Below, in pieces: positions 44,076 to 53,947 of a DNA stretch of 64,000 bases; positions within the stretch are counted from its first letter, which is position 1, and each line of letters begins with the position of its first letter. Location: the NCBI RefSeq assembly GCF_001941975.2, contig NZ_CP146991.1, positions 3,221,001 to 3,285,000 on the forward strand. The letters run 5' to 3'. The notes below the pieces were generated by a model that saw only the letters and a list, made by a program, of their open reading frames with translations, was not told the origin of the DNA and did no database searches. Both the position numbers and the translations under genes were made by a program. The stretch comes from Sporomusa sphaeroides DSM 2875 (lineage in GTDB: Bacteria > Bacillota > Negativicutes > Sporomusales > Sporomusaceae).

Positions 44076-44203
44076 CTGAAACTGGCAAGAAATGTCCATA
44101 TGCGAGGCGCGACGAGGACGTGACCGCAGTCGTACTGGGAAGTACGTCGGAGGGAACGCCCGCAGGAGAAACGAAGTAGATGGGCGTTTATTGCCAGTTT
44201 CAG
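44076..44203. repeat. Dispersed structured repeat, type 1 copy B
   Basis: 128 bp. The outer arms CTGAAACTGGCA (44076-44087) and TGCCAGTTTCAG (44192-44203) pair perfectly. The next segment AAATGTCCAT pairs with ATGGGCGTTT with the same two T-G contacts as in copy A. A central CGTAC/GTACG hairpin has a TGGGAA loop. The outer arms differ wholly from copy A but keep complementarity. The right arm overlaps the TGA stop of the yitT-like gene. Confidence 0.75.
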
Positions 44204-45045
44204 CGCGGGGACTGGAAGCCTTCGCCCAAAACCTCATGCGCATCGGCAACAATAACAAACGCCTGGCGGTCAATACGGTACACCAGTTCTTTTATTTGTG
44301 AAACCTCCCTGGTGCTGACCACACAGAAAACAATTTCGCCGTCAGCCTGTGTATAGCCGCCGCGTCCGGCTAACAGGGTTACACCCCGTCCAAGCTCGTC
44401 CATAATGGCATCTGCCACTTCTTTCGAGGAGCGGGACATGATGAAAAAGGCTTTGGCGGCACTGGGGCCTTCCTGCACCAGGTCGATAATCTGCGTGGTG
44501 ATAAATAAAGAAATAATGCCATACAGGGCTAATTCCGCGCTGCCGAATACCACTCCGGCCAGAGCAATAACGAACAGGTCGACAGACAGAAGTGCCTTCC
44601 CCACGCTAATGCCTGTTAATTTATTAATAATCGCGGCCGCTAAATCCGTACCGGCAGTGGTTCCTTTGAACTTAAACACAATCCCCATGCCAATACCGGA
44701 AAGAACGCCGCCGTACAAGGAATTAAGCAATAAGTCCCGGGTTAACAGCGGCACATACGCTGCCGTCAGATCAATGGTGAGCGCCAGAACGCCCGCTCCC
44801 AGCAGCGTATTCACACCAAAACGGGCACCTAATAATTTAATACTGAGCAAAAACATGGGAATATCCATGGCCAGCATGGTCAAACCCACCGGCAGTCCAA
44901 AAGTATGATGAAGTACTGTAGCCAGGCCGCTTGTGCCGCCTGCCGCGACTTTGTTAGGAATGAGAAACATATTCAGTGCCAGGGCGGTAATCACCGTACC
45001 CAGCACGATTCCCAGATAGCCCCGCAGCCACTTCCATTTTACCAT
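44200..45045 (-). CDS. YitT-family membrane protein with DUF2179 domain
   Basis: 281 residues: five hydrophobic segments in the first 190 residues (YitT domain with AAGGTSGLATVLHH and FKFKGTTAGTDLAAAII), then a cytoplasmic DUF2179 domain (about 205-275). Function unknown; related Bacillus proteins are numerous and some are sporulation linked. 18 bp after csaB, so probably in the same transcript as csaB and DUF5693. Its stop lies in a dispersed repeat arm. Confidence 0.9.
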   Translation of the reverse strand: MVKWKWLRGYLGIVLGTVITALALNMFLIPNKVAAGGTSGLATVLHHTFGLPVGLTMLAMDIPMFLLSIKLLGARFGVNTLLGAGVLALTIDLTAAYVPLLTRDLLLNSLYGGVLSGIGMGIVFKFKGTTAGTDLAAAIINKLTGISVGKALLSVDLFVIALAGVVFGSAELALYGIISLFITTQIIDLVQEGPSAAKAFFIMSRSSKEVADAIMDELGRGVTLLAGRGGYTQADGEIVFCVVSTREVSQIKELVYRIDRQAFVIVADAHEVLGEGFQSPR

Positions 45046-45063
45046 GGCTACCTCCTGCTTGCA

Positions 45064-46152
45064 TTATTTCATCAGGCTTAGCGCCAGTTCGGCATTCTGA
45101 AAAGCTTTATTTCTTAACATAGTAATCCGTTCTTCCCGCTGCTTATTAGGATGTTTGCGTTCATCCCACAATTGCAGTATTCGTGCCATCAGGCTGTCGG
45201 TAGTAACTGTTTTTAAGGTACCAACATGCCGTTCACCAATGGTTTCCAAAAAACGGTCAATTTTGGGGTCATAGGATATACCGGCCATCGGCACATGCAT
45301 AACCGCGGCAAAGATAAGGGCGTGCAGCCTGATACCGATTAGCAGATCCAAGTTGCCGACAAGTGATAATAACTCACTGGTAGTATATTCACCTGGCAGC
45401 ACTTCGGCTTTATTTTTCATCCGGCCGGCTATTTTTTGTGAAACACCCAGGTCATCAGGACACTGCATGGGAATAAATACAACCCGGACGCCCAATTCCT
45501 CAATCATCCGGTCGGCAGCGTGGGACAATACCTGCTTAAAATGCCCCCATTCCTTCCACTCCCGCACCGAAATGCCGATAAGCGGCGCCACCCCTTCCTG
45601 ACCGTGTTTGCGCAAAATACTGCGGCCAATCTGCCTGTCCACCGGATGCATGGCCAGCACCGGATCGGCTGTTACATAAATGGGCGGTACCGTTACCTTC
45701 AGCCGCTTGAGCTCTTCATAAGATCCGTCATCACGGACGGTAATCAAATCCACCATATTGCCGATATACCGCATGGCACTCTGAGCCAGCGTTCCCTGCA
45801 CCGGCCCAATGCCTTGCGCATAAAGCATAACCGGTTTGTTCAGCTTTTTGGCCAGCATCATAATGCTCAGATAATAGTAGAGACTGCGATCACTGGTCAC
45901 GTCCTGCAGCAAACTGCCGCCGCCACTAATCAAGAGCCGGCTTTTGGCCAGCGCTTTAACAATCTCCGGATAATTGAGGCGATAGACGGCACAAACACCG
46001 TGCCGCCGTTTAGTATCATCAGGATTTCCGGAAATAACCGTAATCTGAACATTGGGTTCAATGTCGGTCAAAGCCTCAATCATGGCCGCCAGCATAGCTT
46101 CATCACCGGCATTGCCAAAACCATAATAGCCTGAAACAACGATATCACTCAT
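45064..46152 (-). CDS. csaB: Polysaccharide pyruvyl transferase CsaB
   Basis: Adds ketal pyruvate to a cell-wall polysaccharide, which in Bacillus lets S-layer-homology domains bind. 362 residues with the family opening VVSGYYGFGNAGDEAMLAAM, SGGGSLLQDVTS near 90, YAQGIGPV near 120, and late IGIRLHALIFA. In diderm Negativicutes the glycan that is modified is not obvious, since SLH proteins there are thought to bind polyaminated peptidoglycan. It overlaps the end of the DUF5693 gene by 8 bp. Confidence 0.93.
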   Translation of the reverse strand: MSDIVVSGYYGFGNAGDEAMLAAMIEALTDIEPNVQITVISGNPDDTKRRHGVCAVYRLNYPEIVKALAKSRLLISGGGSLLQDVTSDRSLYYYLSIMMLAKKLNKPVMLYAQGIGPVQGTLAQSAMRYIGNMVDLITVRDDGSYEELKRLKVTVPPIYVTADPVLAMHPVDRQIGRSILRKHGQEGVAPLIGISVREWKEWGHFKQVLSHAADRMIEELGVRVVFIPMQCPDDLGVSQKIAGRMKNKAEVLPGEYTTSELLSLVGNLDLLIGIRLHALIFAAVMHVPMAGISYDPKIDRFLETIGERHVGTLKTVTTDSLMARILQLWDERKHPNKQREERITMLRNKAFQNAELALSLMK

Positions 46153-48217
46153 GGGCTGACGGACTCCTTCCCACCAACCGGGCCGCTATGAGTTGGATCA
46201 CATATACGCCAACCACCGCCGCCGCGCCAATCACGGCCCCCAGCAGCAAACCGTCAAGTCCGCGGATGGTTGACATCAACACCGGAGTTCTAAGGTGTGC
46301 AAAGGTCTCAACCAGTGAACCCTGGGCCAGTGTAGCCGCCACAATCAGGAGGAACTGAGCCAGCCGCGGCCATTGCTGGTATATAGCCATTGCCGCCAGC
46401 AAAAAGGCCGGATGACCAATTAAAAATTCCTTGCTGCGGGGTCTGGCGTACATGGCCTGCTCCAACAGTGCCCTTAGCTTGAGTTCGATAGCTGGTACAG
46501 GCACACCGGCGGTATGTCCGGAACGCCCGATAAATATCCAGGCCACCACGGCGGCTGCGCCGAACAGGCAGAGGATTTTGATGGTGACCGGGTGTTCCAT
46601 AATCCCGGTTAGCTGACGCCACAAGCCCCGGGCATTGACTGTCTGAACTTTATCAAATACATTGTAACGGGTTAAGTATATGACAGTCACTAAAATCAGC
46701 GGCGCAACAAAGGTTAATTTTACGCCACGATAGATTTCCATCTCCAGGAAAAAGCGCACATCACTAAGAACGGCACCGACATACAGTCCGCCGATTAACG
46801 ATAAACAGGTGGTGGCAATCAGCGCGCCGATACCGGCGGTAATAATGCGCCCAATGCCTACAGAACCGGCAAATTGGCCGGCCGCCTCCTGTTTGCGCCA
46901 GCGGTCAAGCTGCCAGGTCATAGCCAGGACGGGAAAAATAATGGCACTGGCCAGGGCAGCCATTTGACGGCTCAAAGTCCCGCCGCCTTTAAGCACCGGG
47001 AAGATTAACAGGATAGCGATGAGCCCTGTAAGCAGATACTGCCACCGGGCGGCAAACGGATACACCTGTGACAAAAACAATACACCGGCGGCAGTGGCCC
47101 CCAGCACAATTAAAGCTAAAAGCCAGGGCGCAGCAAAGTACGGCTGATAAATAGCCGCCTTCCCCATAACAAAGCCCTCGGCCAGTAATGCCGCTTTCGT
47201 ATCGGCAATATACTGCAGGTTAGTCTCCACCAGCGTTTTTCCAGGCTCAGGCTTGTCATACTTGCGCATAAGATTGATACGAATATTGCGTTCCTGATCC
47301 GTAACCGCCCAACGCTGAATGGCATCACGCATTTTAAGTTTAGGCTGTTCATCTTTCGGAATGGCATACACCCGGGCAGCTTGATAGTTAATAGCTGTCG
47401 CCACCTGAGTCAGACCTTCCTGTTTTAAAAACTGCAATTGCAGCGGGTGCTCAATCATGGCCAGGGTTATTTGGCGCTCTTTAAAATAACTGACAGTCAG
47501 TGGCAGCAGATCCGGATAACCCAGTATCTCATCCCCGGAAAACATAATGGCCGAAAGGTTTTTAGCGCTTGCCAGGCGTTGAAATACCGCATTGACATCG
47601 TCTGCCGTTACTTTAGTATAGTTGGTTGGACGGGCCACTATGTAGAAGCCCAGGTTATCAACAGCCCTAAGCTCGTCAGACGGCAATCCCAGATTCCATT
47701 TTACCACTTTTTCAAAGTTGGCTTTTACCGCCAGTACCGGGCGGTCGCCCTCGGCCAGCAGCGTCACCCTGTCCGGGCCTAACCGCCGCTCTAAATCACT
47801 CATGACTTCCGCAAAAACCTGTTTATCCTGACCGACAATATATACATCCTCAGCCAATACCCTGCCACCGGCAATTAAGCTGCGCCAAAAAGGATCTGTC
47901 AGCATGCCGGTGCGGTCCTGGTGGAGAATATCCGCCCCAGGCAGTGCAGTAAGCTTGCCGCTTTTATTAAGCTTTTCCAGAGTGGTCTCATAGACAGCCA
48001 AAGAAGTAATGCCTGCTGCTTTAAACTGCTGAAACAGTCCGGCCGGCTCAGCGCCTTCCATCTGCGCCAATTCCATAATATCTTCATATTCCATGACCAT
48101 TTCAACAGTAGCATTGGCTTGTTCAACAGTATGACGCTGCCAGTTAATTGTAAGCGAAGCCAATAAGCCCAGGATGATCAAGGCAATCAGCCATTTATTA
48201 TATTGAAAGGTTGACAA
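46145..48217 (-). CDS. DUF5693 polytopic membrane protein
   Basis: 690 residues. One N-terminal membrane helix (WLIALIILGLLASLTINW), a soluble region (about 35-335) with no recognised catalytic motif, and then about ten hydrophobic segments (345-690). DUF5693 proteins commonly sit next to csaB and may serve in export or assembly of the pyruvylated glycan. This is inferred from gene order only. It overlaps csaB by 8 bp and is 63 bp from the DUF2993 gene. Confidence 0.85.
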   Translation of the reverse strand: MSTFQYNKWLIALIILGLLASLTINWQRHTVEQANATVEMVMEYEDIMELAQMEGAEPAGLFQQFKAAGITSLAVYETTLEKLNKSGKLTALPGADILHQDRTGMLTDPFWRSLIAGGRVLAEDVYIVGQDKQVFAEVMSDLERRLGPDRVTLLAEGDRPVLAVKANFEKVVKWNLGLPSDELRAVDNLGFYIVARPTNYTKVTADDVNAVFQRLASAKNLSAIMFSGDEILGYPDLLPLTVSYFKERQITLAMIEHPLQLQFLKQEGLTQVATAINYQAARVYAIPKDEQPKLKMRDAIQRWAVTDQERNIRINLMRKYDKPEPGKTLVETNLQYIADTKAALLAEGFVMGKAAIYQPYFAAPWLLALIVLGATAAGVLFLSQVYPFAARWQYLLTGLIAILLIFPVLKGGGTLSRQMAALASAIIFPVLAMTWQLDRWRKQEAAGQFAGSVGIGRIITAGIGALIATTCLSLIGGLYVGAVLSDVRFFLEMEIYRGVKLTFVAPLILVTVIYLTRYNVFDKVQTVNARGLWRQLTGIMEHPVTIKILCLFGAAAVVAWIFIGRSGHTAGVPVPAIELKLRALLEQAMYARPRSKEFLIGHPAFLLAAMAIYQQWPRLAQFLLIVAATLAQGSLVETFAHLRTPVLMSTIRGLDGLLLGAVIGAAAVVGVYVIQLIAARLVGRSPSAHE

Positions 48218-48280
48218 AATCTCTCCACCTTTTTGAAACTGTCAAGTACGGTTTCAAATGTTATCTACTGTATACTATTA

Positions 48281-48973
48281 CTATTCCCGGTTATCGGTAT
48301 AAATAATAACCTGGCCATCTTCCATGACAACCTCACGCACATTCACACCAAACGGAAGTTTCTTGAGGTCAACCAGCGGCACCTCGGTCAGCAGCGAGCC
48401 GCCAATATTGCCTACCGGGGTGTTGTTTAACAAAAACCGGTCGGTAACAAAGGTAATCCGCTGTTGCTCGCGGTCACCGGCAATCCGTCCCTCAAACTTG
48501 ACATCAACACGGGCAAACCCGCCTAACGTCAAAGAGCTGCTGACCTCAACCTTGCCGGAGTGTATGGATACAACCGCGTTTTTAACCCCTTTTACCGAGC
48601 TGTTGAGAAAAGCGGCCAGTTCTTCCTGGGTAAGCGTTGCCGTAATCGCAGCGTCGCCAAGCTTTTCCAGCACCAGTTTGCGGCCGGTTAGCAAGGTTTT
48701 AATATCAACATCAACATCGGTGAGATTGATATGCATTGTGCGAAAGGTGATTTTTTCGGTTTTTACATCGCTGACCTCTGCCGTTACCCTGTCAAACTTA
48801 CCACCAAGCATTAAGAGGGCCGGACTTTTATCAACCTTAGCCGTCACCTGCTTGCTGCCGGTCATTTCACGCAGTCCCTGGGCCACCGCATCTGACACAA
48901 CCTTGGGTAAGATCATTTGCACGGCAGCTATCACCATTACGAGAAACAGGATGATTCTGGTAAAACGATTCAT
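48281..48973 (-). CDS. DUF2993 (LmeA-like) lipid-anchored or membrane-bound protein
   Basis: 230 residues with an N-terminal hydrophobic segment (IILFLVMVIAAVQMILP) and a repetitive beta-strand region with the DUF2993 pattern (LPKVVSDAVAQGLREMTG, VDVDIKTLLTGRKLVLE, LTQEELAAFLN). LmeA of mycobacteria is an envelope phospholipase-like protein. Distant BPI-like lipid binding is suspected. Here it lies between prfB and the DUF5693-csaB genes, 34 bp after prfB. Confidence 0.82.
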   Translation of the reverse strand: MNRFTRIILFLVMVIAAVQMILPKVVSDAVAQGLREMTGSKQVTAKVDKSPALLMLGGKFDRVTAEVSDVKTEKITFRTMHINLTDVDVDIKTLLTGRKLVLEKLGDAAITATLTQEELAAFLNSSVKGVKNAVVSIHSGKVEVSSSLTLGGFARVDVKFEGRIAGDREQQRITFVTDRFLLNNTPVGNIGGSLLTEVPLVDLKKLPFGVNVREVVMEDGQVIIYTDNRE

Positions 48974-49007
48974 AGGGAATCCCCCTTAAGCAAACTACCG
49001 AATAAGC

Positions 49008-50109
49008 TTACCGTGTACCGCTTTTCAGGTAAGCTTCAATAAACAATTCAATCTCTCCGTCCATGACAGCCTGAACATTGCCTGTCTCCGCGGCTGTCCG
49101 ATGATCTTTAACCAGATTATAGGGATGAAAAACATAAGACCTGATCTGGCTGCCCCATTCGATTGCCTGATATTCGCCGCCCAGTTCCGCCTTCTTGTCT
49201 GCTTGCTTTTGCCGTTCAAGCTCAAACAGCCTGGCCCGCAGCAAGCGCATGCACTGCTCGCGGTTTTGAATCTGGGACCGTTCGCTTTGGCATTGCACCA
49301 CAACGCCTGTCGGCAGGTGAGTCATGCGGACAGCCGAATCGGTTTTATTAATGTGCTGGCCGCCGGCACCGCCGGCGCGGAAGGTATCTACTCTAAGATC
49401 AGCCGGGTTAATATCAATTTGCACCGAATCATCAATTTCCGGCATGACATCGACAGCGGCAAACGAGGTATGGCGGCGACCGCTGGTGTCAAAGGGTGAA
49501 ATCCGGACAAGGCGGTGGACGCCTTTTTCGGATTTCAAGTAACCGTACGCGTTAGTACCGGCCACCATAATGGTAACGCTTTTCACACCAGCCTCATCTC
49601 CGGCCAAAAAGTCCATGGTTTCCAGTTTGTAATTATTTTTTTCCGCCCAGCGGACATACATCCTGAGCAGCATTTGCGCCCAGTCCTGGGCTTCGGTACC
49701 ACCGGCACCGGCATGCAAGGTCAGGATGGCGTTATTCGCGTCATATTCGCCTGACAGCATCAGCGTAAGTTCCAGGTGTTCCATATCCCGTTCAAGAGCG
49801 GTAAGTGCTGCCGCTACCTCAGGATAAACACTTTCATCATTTTCTTCCATGCCCAGTTGCCATAAAACAGCCATATCGCTGTGGCGGTCAGCCATGTCCC
49901 GGTACTGGCCGATACTGTCTTTTAACCGGGTGACCTCCTGGGCAATTTTCTGCGCCTCGTCCGGATTATCCCAGAAGGCCGGGTCACTCATTTTATCTTC
50001 CAGTTCCTCAATCTGTTCCGTTTTACCGGCAACGTCAAAGAGAAGCCCTCATTTCATCAAGCCTGTGGGCCAGGGTCTCAATAGCCCCGCGTAAATCTTC
50101 CAACAGCAT
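49008..50109 (-). CDS. prfB: Peptide chain release factor 2, with programmed +1 frameshift
   Basis: Releases peptides at UGA and UAA. The gene starts at ATG 50109 behind GGGGAG. After 24 codons the zero frame meets TGA at 50037-50035 in the context CTT-TGA-C. Slipping +1 (skipping 50037) continues as LDVAGKTEQIEEL and gives a 366-residue RF2, the normal length. The catalytic GGAGGQHINK and the codon-recognition segment RISPFDTSGRR are intact. The frameshift is the well-known RF2 autoregulation: low RF2 stalls at UGA and shifts. 44 bp after secA, so likely co-transcribed. Confidence 0.96.
50034..50050 (-). promoter_or_regulatory. prfB +1 recoding site
   Basis: Minus strand GAGGG (50050-50046), then CTTCT and the slip codon CTT, in-frame TGA and following C. 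The internal Shine-Dalgarno-like GAGGG is a little closer to canonical AGGGG than chance, but the spacer differs from the standard AGG-GGG-TAT-CTT-TGA-C by two codons of sequence. Confidence 0.92.
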
Positions 50110-50152
50110 TTTTTCAACTCCCCATTACAAACTCAGGTTTGGACTGCCAGCC

Positions 50153-52675
50153 TTAGTTAGCGCCGCAGCAACGCTTATATTTCTTGCCGCTGCCACAGGG
50201 GCACAATTCATTGCGGCCGGTTACATCCTTATTTACAATCGGCTCCAGCGGCTGAGTCTGTTCTTCGCCTTCTTCACCGCCACGCATTGCCTGAGCGCCG
50301 CGCAGATGATCCTCCGGCTGCGCCTGGGAAATAATATTGACTCTGAACATATAACGGACAATATCCTCCTGGATATACTCCATCATTTGCTGGAACATGT
50401 CATAGCCTTCAATTTTGTACTCAATCAGCGGATCTTTTTGCCCGTAGGCTCTCAGGCCAATCCCCTGACGCAGCATATCCATGGCATCAAGATGCTCCAT
50501 CCATTTGGCGTCAAGCGTTTTGAGCATAACCACCTTTTCGAGTTCGCGCATATTTTCGGCGCCAAACAGGGCTTCCCGGCCACTATAAGCGGCATCGGCC
50601 ACCCGCATAAGCTCTTCCCTGAGTTCATCCCGGCTCATTTTATCAAGCACAGCCTCTGTAAGCTCGCCTGCGGGTGCAAAATAACCCTCGCAGAACTCAA
50701 TCAGGCCGGCATAATCCCATTCTTCCGGATAGATCTTTTCATTGGCATATACATCCATGCCCTGGTCAATGATTTTCTCAATCATATTGTAGATATTTTC
50801 TTTGAGATTCTCGCCTGTGAGAATTTTCCGGCGCTGGCTATAGATAACTTCCCGCTGCTGGTTCATGACATTATCATATTCCAGAACATATTTCCGGATG
50901 TCAAAGTTGCGGGCTTCCACTTTCTTCTGCGCCTGTTCAATGGAACGGGTAATAAGCGCATGTTCAATTGGTTCGTCTTCTTCCATGCCCAGCTTATCCA
51001 TGATACCGGCAATGTTGTCAGAACCGAACAAGCGCATAAGATCATCTTCCAAGGACAAATAAAAACGGGTGGAACCCGGATCGCCCTGACGTCCGGCACG
51101 GCCGCGCAGCTGGTTGTCAATCCGGCGGCTTTCGTGGCGTTCGGTGCCGATAATATGAAGACCGCCCCGTTCAGCCACACCTGTTCCCAATACAATGTCG
51201 GTACCGCGACCGGCCATGTTGGTGGCAATGGTGACCGCGCCCGCCTGACCGGCTTGCGCCACAATCTGGGCTTCCATTTCGTGATACTTGGCATTCAGCA
51301 CATTATGGGGCACGCCTTGCTTCTTAAGCATGGCCGACAATTCTTCCGACTGGGCAATCGAGGTCGTACCGACAAGAATAGGCTGGCCATTTTTATGCCG
51401 TTCCACAATCTCAGTCACAACTGCCTTATATTTTGCCCGTTTGGTTTTATAAATTACATCCGACAAATCCTGCCGCTGCATATCCTTGTTCGGAGGAATA
51501 ACAATAACGTCAAGATTATAGATTTTACGGAATTCCGGTTCCTCGGTCTTGGCCGTGCCGGTCATGCCGGCTAATTTTTTGTACATCCGGAAATAGTTCT
51601 GGAAGGTAATGGTGGCCAGTGTCTGGCTTTCACGCTCAATTTTAACGCCTTCCTTCGCCTCAATGGCCTGATGCAAACCTTCGGAGTAGCGCCGGCCAAA
51701 CATTAAACGGCCGGTAAATTCGTCGACAATAACCACTTCGCCGTCTTTAACCACATAATCCTTATCCCGCTTCATCAAGGCATGCGCCCGGAGCGCCTGG
51801 TTAAAGTGATGGGACATCTCCATATTTTCGCTGTCATAGAGATTTTGAACATTTAACAGCTTCTCGGCTTTCGCAACACCGGCCTCGGTAGGTGCTACCG
51901 TATTGGCCTTTTCGTCAATGGTATAATCTTCGACGGCTTTTAGTTTTGGCACAATTTTGGCCAGCACATAATAAAGCTCGGTAGACTTCTCGCCAGGTCC
52001 GGAGATAATGAGCGGTGTCCGTGCTTCGTCGACTAAAATACTGTCAACTTCGTCGACAATAGAATAGTTAAGCGGCCGCTGTACCATCTGCTCCGGATAA
52101 ATCACCATATTATCCCGCAGATAATCGAAGCCAAATTCATTATTGGTTCCGTATGTAACATCAGCGCTATACGCTAATTTACGTTCATCAAAGTCAAGTC
52201 CATGCACAATAAGTCCCACAGACAAGCCAAGATAGCGATACAATTTTCCCATCCACTCGCTGTCACGGCGAGCCAAATAATCGTTGACAGTAACGACATG
52301 CACGCCTTTGCCGGTTAAAGCATTCAGGTACACCGGCAGGGTGGCCACCAGGGTTTTACCTTCGCCTGTCCGCATTTCGGCAATTTTGCCTTCATGCAGG
52401 GTAATGCCGCCTAACATTTGCACATCAAAATGACGCATGGCCAGCACCCGGCGGGACGCTTCCCGCACAACGGCAAAGGCTTCCGGCAAAATGTCATCCA
52501 CTGTCTGCCCTTTGTCCAGACGCCGCTTAAACTCAGCCGTCTTGGCAGTCAGCGTCGTATCACTCATGTTCTGAAGCTCGGGTTCAAACGCGTTAATGGT
52601 TTCCACCAGCTTTAACATGCGCTTAATTTCTTTTTCGTTATCATCGCCAAATATGTTCTTCAAAAATTTAAACAA
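50153..52675 (-). CDS. secA: Preprotein translocase ATPase SecA
   Basis: Motor of Sec-dependent export at the inner membrane. 840 residues: Walker [15 protein letters not shown] near 100, [19 protein letters not shown] near 205, the helicase VI-like [21 protein letters not shown] near 520, and the C-terminal zinc tail [14 protein letters not shown] that binds SecB or ribosomes. 44 bp upstream of prfB. It has its own strong promoter and is isolated from the hydrogenase operon by a terminator. Confidence 0.97.
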   Translation of the reverse strand: MFKFLKNIFGDDNEKEIKRMLKLVETINAFEPELQNMSDTTLTAKTAEFKRRLDKGQTVDDILPEAFAVVREASRRVLAMRHFDVQMLGGITLHEGKIAEMRTGEGKTLVATLPVYLNALTGKGVHVVTVNDYLARRDSEWMGKLYRYLGLSVGLIVHGLDFDERKLAYSADVTYGTNNEFGFDYLRDNMVIYPEQMVQRPLNYSIVDEVDSILVDEARTPLIISGPGEKSTELYYVLAKIVPKLKAVEDYTIDEKANTVAPTEAGVAKAEKLLNVQNLYDSENMEMSHHFNQALRAHALMKRDKDYVVKDGEVVIVDEFTGRLMFGRRYSEGLHQAIEAKEGVKIERESQTLATITFQNYFRMYKKLAGMTGTAKTEEPEFRKIYNLDVIVIPPNKDMQRQDLSDVIYKTKRAKYKAVVTEIVERHKNGQPILVGTTSIAQSEELSAMLKKQGVPHNVLNAKYHEMEAQIVAQAGQAGAVTIATNMAGRGTDIVLGTGVAERGGLHIIGTERHESRRIDNQLRGRAGRQGDPGSTRFYLSLEDDLMRLFGSDNIAGIMDKLGMEEDEPIEHALITRSIEQAQKKVEARNFDIRKYVLEYDNVMNQQREVIYSQRRKILTGENLKENIYNMIEKIIDQGMDVYANEKIYPEEWDYAGLIEFCEGYFAPAGELTEAVLDKMSRDELREELMRVADAAYSGREALFGAENMRELEKVVMLKTLDAKWMEHLDAMDMLRQGIGLRAYGQKDPLIEYKIEGYDMFQQMMEYIQEDIVRYMFRVNIISQAQPEDHLRGAQAMRGGEEGEEQTQPLEPIVNKDVTGRNELCPCGSGKKYKRCCGAN

Positions 52676-52788
52676 AATATCAACTCCCCGCCAAACAATG
52701 AATACACAGTAAGCCCAAAAGACGGCTTACAAGTGCGCAGAGGCCGCAATTATAAACAGTCCTACGGTTAGTATGTGCCTAATATATG

Positions 52789-52817
52789 ATTTTAACAGAA
52801 ACCCGGTTCAAAGTCAA
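52789..52817 (-). promoter_or_regulatory. Sigma-A-type promoter of secA
   Basis: TTGACT (52817-52812), a 17-bp spacer, and TAAAAT (52794-52789) on the minus strand, 113 bp before the secA start. Confidence 0.8.
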
Positions 52818-52840
52818 AAACTGGATTGGTTAAAACATGC

Positions 52841-52875
52841 AAAAGCGAGATTGCTTTGCAAGCAATCTCGCTTTT
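52841..52875 (-). terminator. Terminator of the hydrogenase operon
   Basis: A perfect 15-bp stem AAAAGCGAGATTGCT with its complement and a 5-nt loop. The stem ends in CTTTT on the minus strand, followed by GCATGTTTTAACC. It lies 37 bp after the cytochrome b stop. Confidence 0.85.
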
Positions 52876-52911
52876 CACTTTTTCGCCTAACTGCTCAGGT
52901 CAAATGAAGAT

Positions 52912-53610
52912 TTAACCTGCCTGATGCTGACCGGGAAGGTTGGTTTGACCACCTTTAACCGGCTCAATTTCATTTTCTACCCATACCGGATTATGATGTT
53001 TGGCTTCTTCAATGGATTGAGTACCATCGCCAAACATGCACAGGAACTCACCCCAATTGTAGATGCCAAGGAAAATATGAGCAAATACACATAATCCAAG
53101 GAAGATACCGATAACCAAATGCACCATATCAAACCAGTACATAGCTGCTTTGGGAGCTACCGGCAGGAAAGCGTACAGCGCCCACCCGGTAACAATCAGA
53201 ATGATACCGCCGAACAGCATCATAATTCCCATCTGTTTCTGCCCTGAATTCATTTTTCCCATCGGCGGCACAGGAATCTTTTTCCCGAGCAGCATTTTTT
53301 GCGGATAGCCGCCGCCAATCATCATCCAGGCAATATCCCGGTCATCCCAGGAAAATATGCGGCGGGTAAAAGCAATCACTCTGTCAAATCCAAATATGGT
53401 GTAAAGTATACAAGATATGGTAAGAATGCTGGCACCAATAATATGGATTTGCATGATCAGATTTTGTACATTCTCGCTAAAAGGCTGCAGCCAAATGGCA
53501 AAGCCGGTAATGGCAGCCGGTAAAAAACCTAAAATCAAGCCCCAGTGAAACAACCGTGAGATAAGAGGGTGCTTGAGTACCCGCGGACCATGTTCATCAT
53601 GATGACTCAT
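52912..53610 (-). CDS. Di-heme cytochrome b membrane subunit of the hydrogenase
   Basis: 232 residues, with four hydrophobic segments and histidines placed as in the formate-dehydrogenase gamma/Ni-Fe-hydrogenase cytochrome b family: RLFHW before helix 1, MQIHIIG in helix 2, DMVHLVIG and FAHIFLG in the last two. It should carry two b hemes and pass electrons between the periplasmic hydrogenase and the menaquinone pool. It follows hydB by 12 bp. Family assignment is by topology and context. Confidence 0.85.
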   Translation of the reverse strand: MSHHDEHGPRVLKHPLISRLFHWGLILGFLPAAITGFAIWLQPFSENVQNLIMQIHIIGASILTISCILYTIFGFDRVIAFTRRIFSWDDRDIAWMMIGGGYPQKMLLGKKIPVPPMGKMNSGQKQMGIMMLFGGIILIVTGWALYAFLPVAPKAAMYWFDMVHLVIGIFLGLCVFAHIFLGIYNWGEFLCMFGDGTQSIEEAKHHNPVWVENEIEPVKGGQTNLPGQHQAG

Positions 53611-53622
53611 TGATTATCCCTC

Positions 53623-53934
53623 CTACACCAACTTAGTTCTGTCTACATATTTGGTATGAAACAGTTCTTCGGCCAAATGACTCAGTGGGTTTTGAGCAAA
53701 TTTTTTGTAGACATCCGTTACCGCCTGGTTGTTGTGGCTTTGACGGATTTTTGCTTTTGCATCATCTTTGTAGATGCCCTGCGCCCGCATCTTAATGTAC
53801 TTTGTGCGGTCCTGAACCAAATCGGTGGCCACATAAGCGCCGGTCCACAAGACTGCACCAGCCACACCCATTACTCCTAAAAATTCGCGCCGTGTTACTT
53901 TGACGGCCTTTTCTACATAATCATAACGCGCCAC
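53623..53934 (-). CDS. hydB: [FeFe]-hydrogenase small subunit with Tat signal
   Basis: 103 residues. The N-terminus has the twin-arginine motif VTRREFLGVMGVAGAVLW, followed by the small-subunit sequence RAQGIYKDDAKAKIRQSHNNQAV and HLAEELFHTKYVDRTKLV (shown in parts), as in Desulfovibrio HydB. It wraps around the large subunit and carries it through the Tat translocon. GTG at 53934 lies behind GGAGGG. The longer frame upstream runs into hydA and is rejected. 13 bp after hydA. Confidence 0.92.
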   Translation of the reverse strand: MARYDYVEKAVKVTRREFLGVMGVAGAVLWTGAYVATDLVQDRTKYIKMRAQGIYKDDAKAKIRQSHNNQAVTDVYKKFAQNPLSHLAEELFHTKYVDRTKLV

Positions 53935-53947
53935 TCTTGTTCCCTCC

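Noticed and set aside
49008-50109. prfB as a frameshifted pseudogene
   Set aside because: The break is exactly at the universal CTT-TGA-C recoding site and the product after +1 shift has full length and all motifs.
50306-51574. Long plus-strand ORF (422 codons) antisense to secA
   Set aside because: It mirrors the SecA codons, has no ribosome site or family motif, and secA is certain. The same applies to 9858-10820 (opposite hypF) and 31454-32344 (opposite uvrA).
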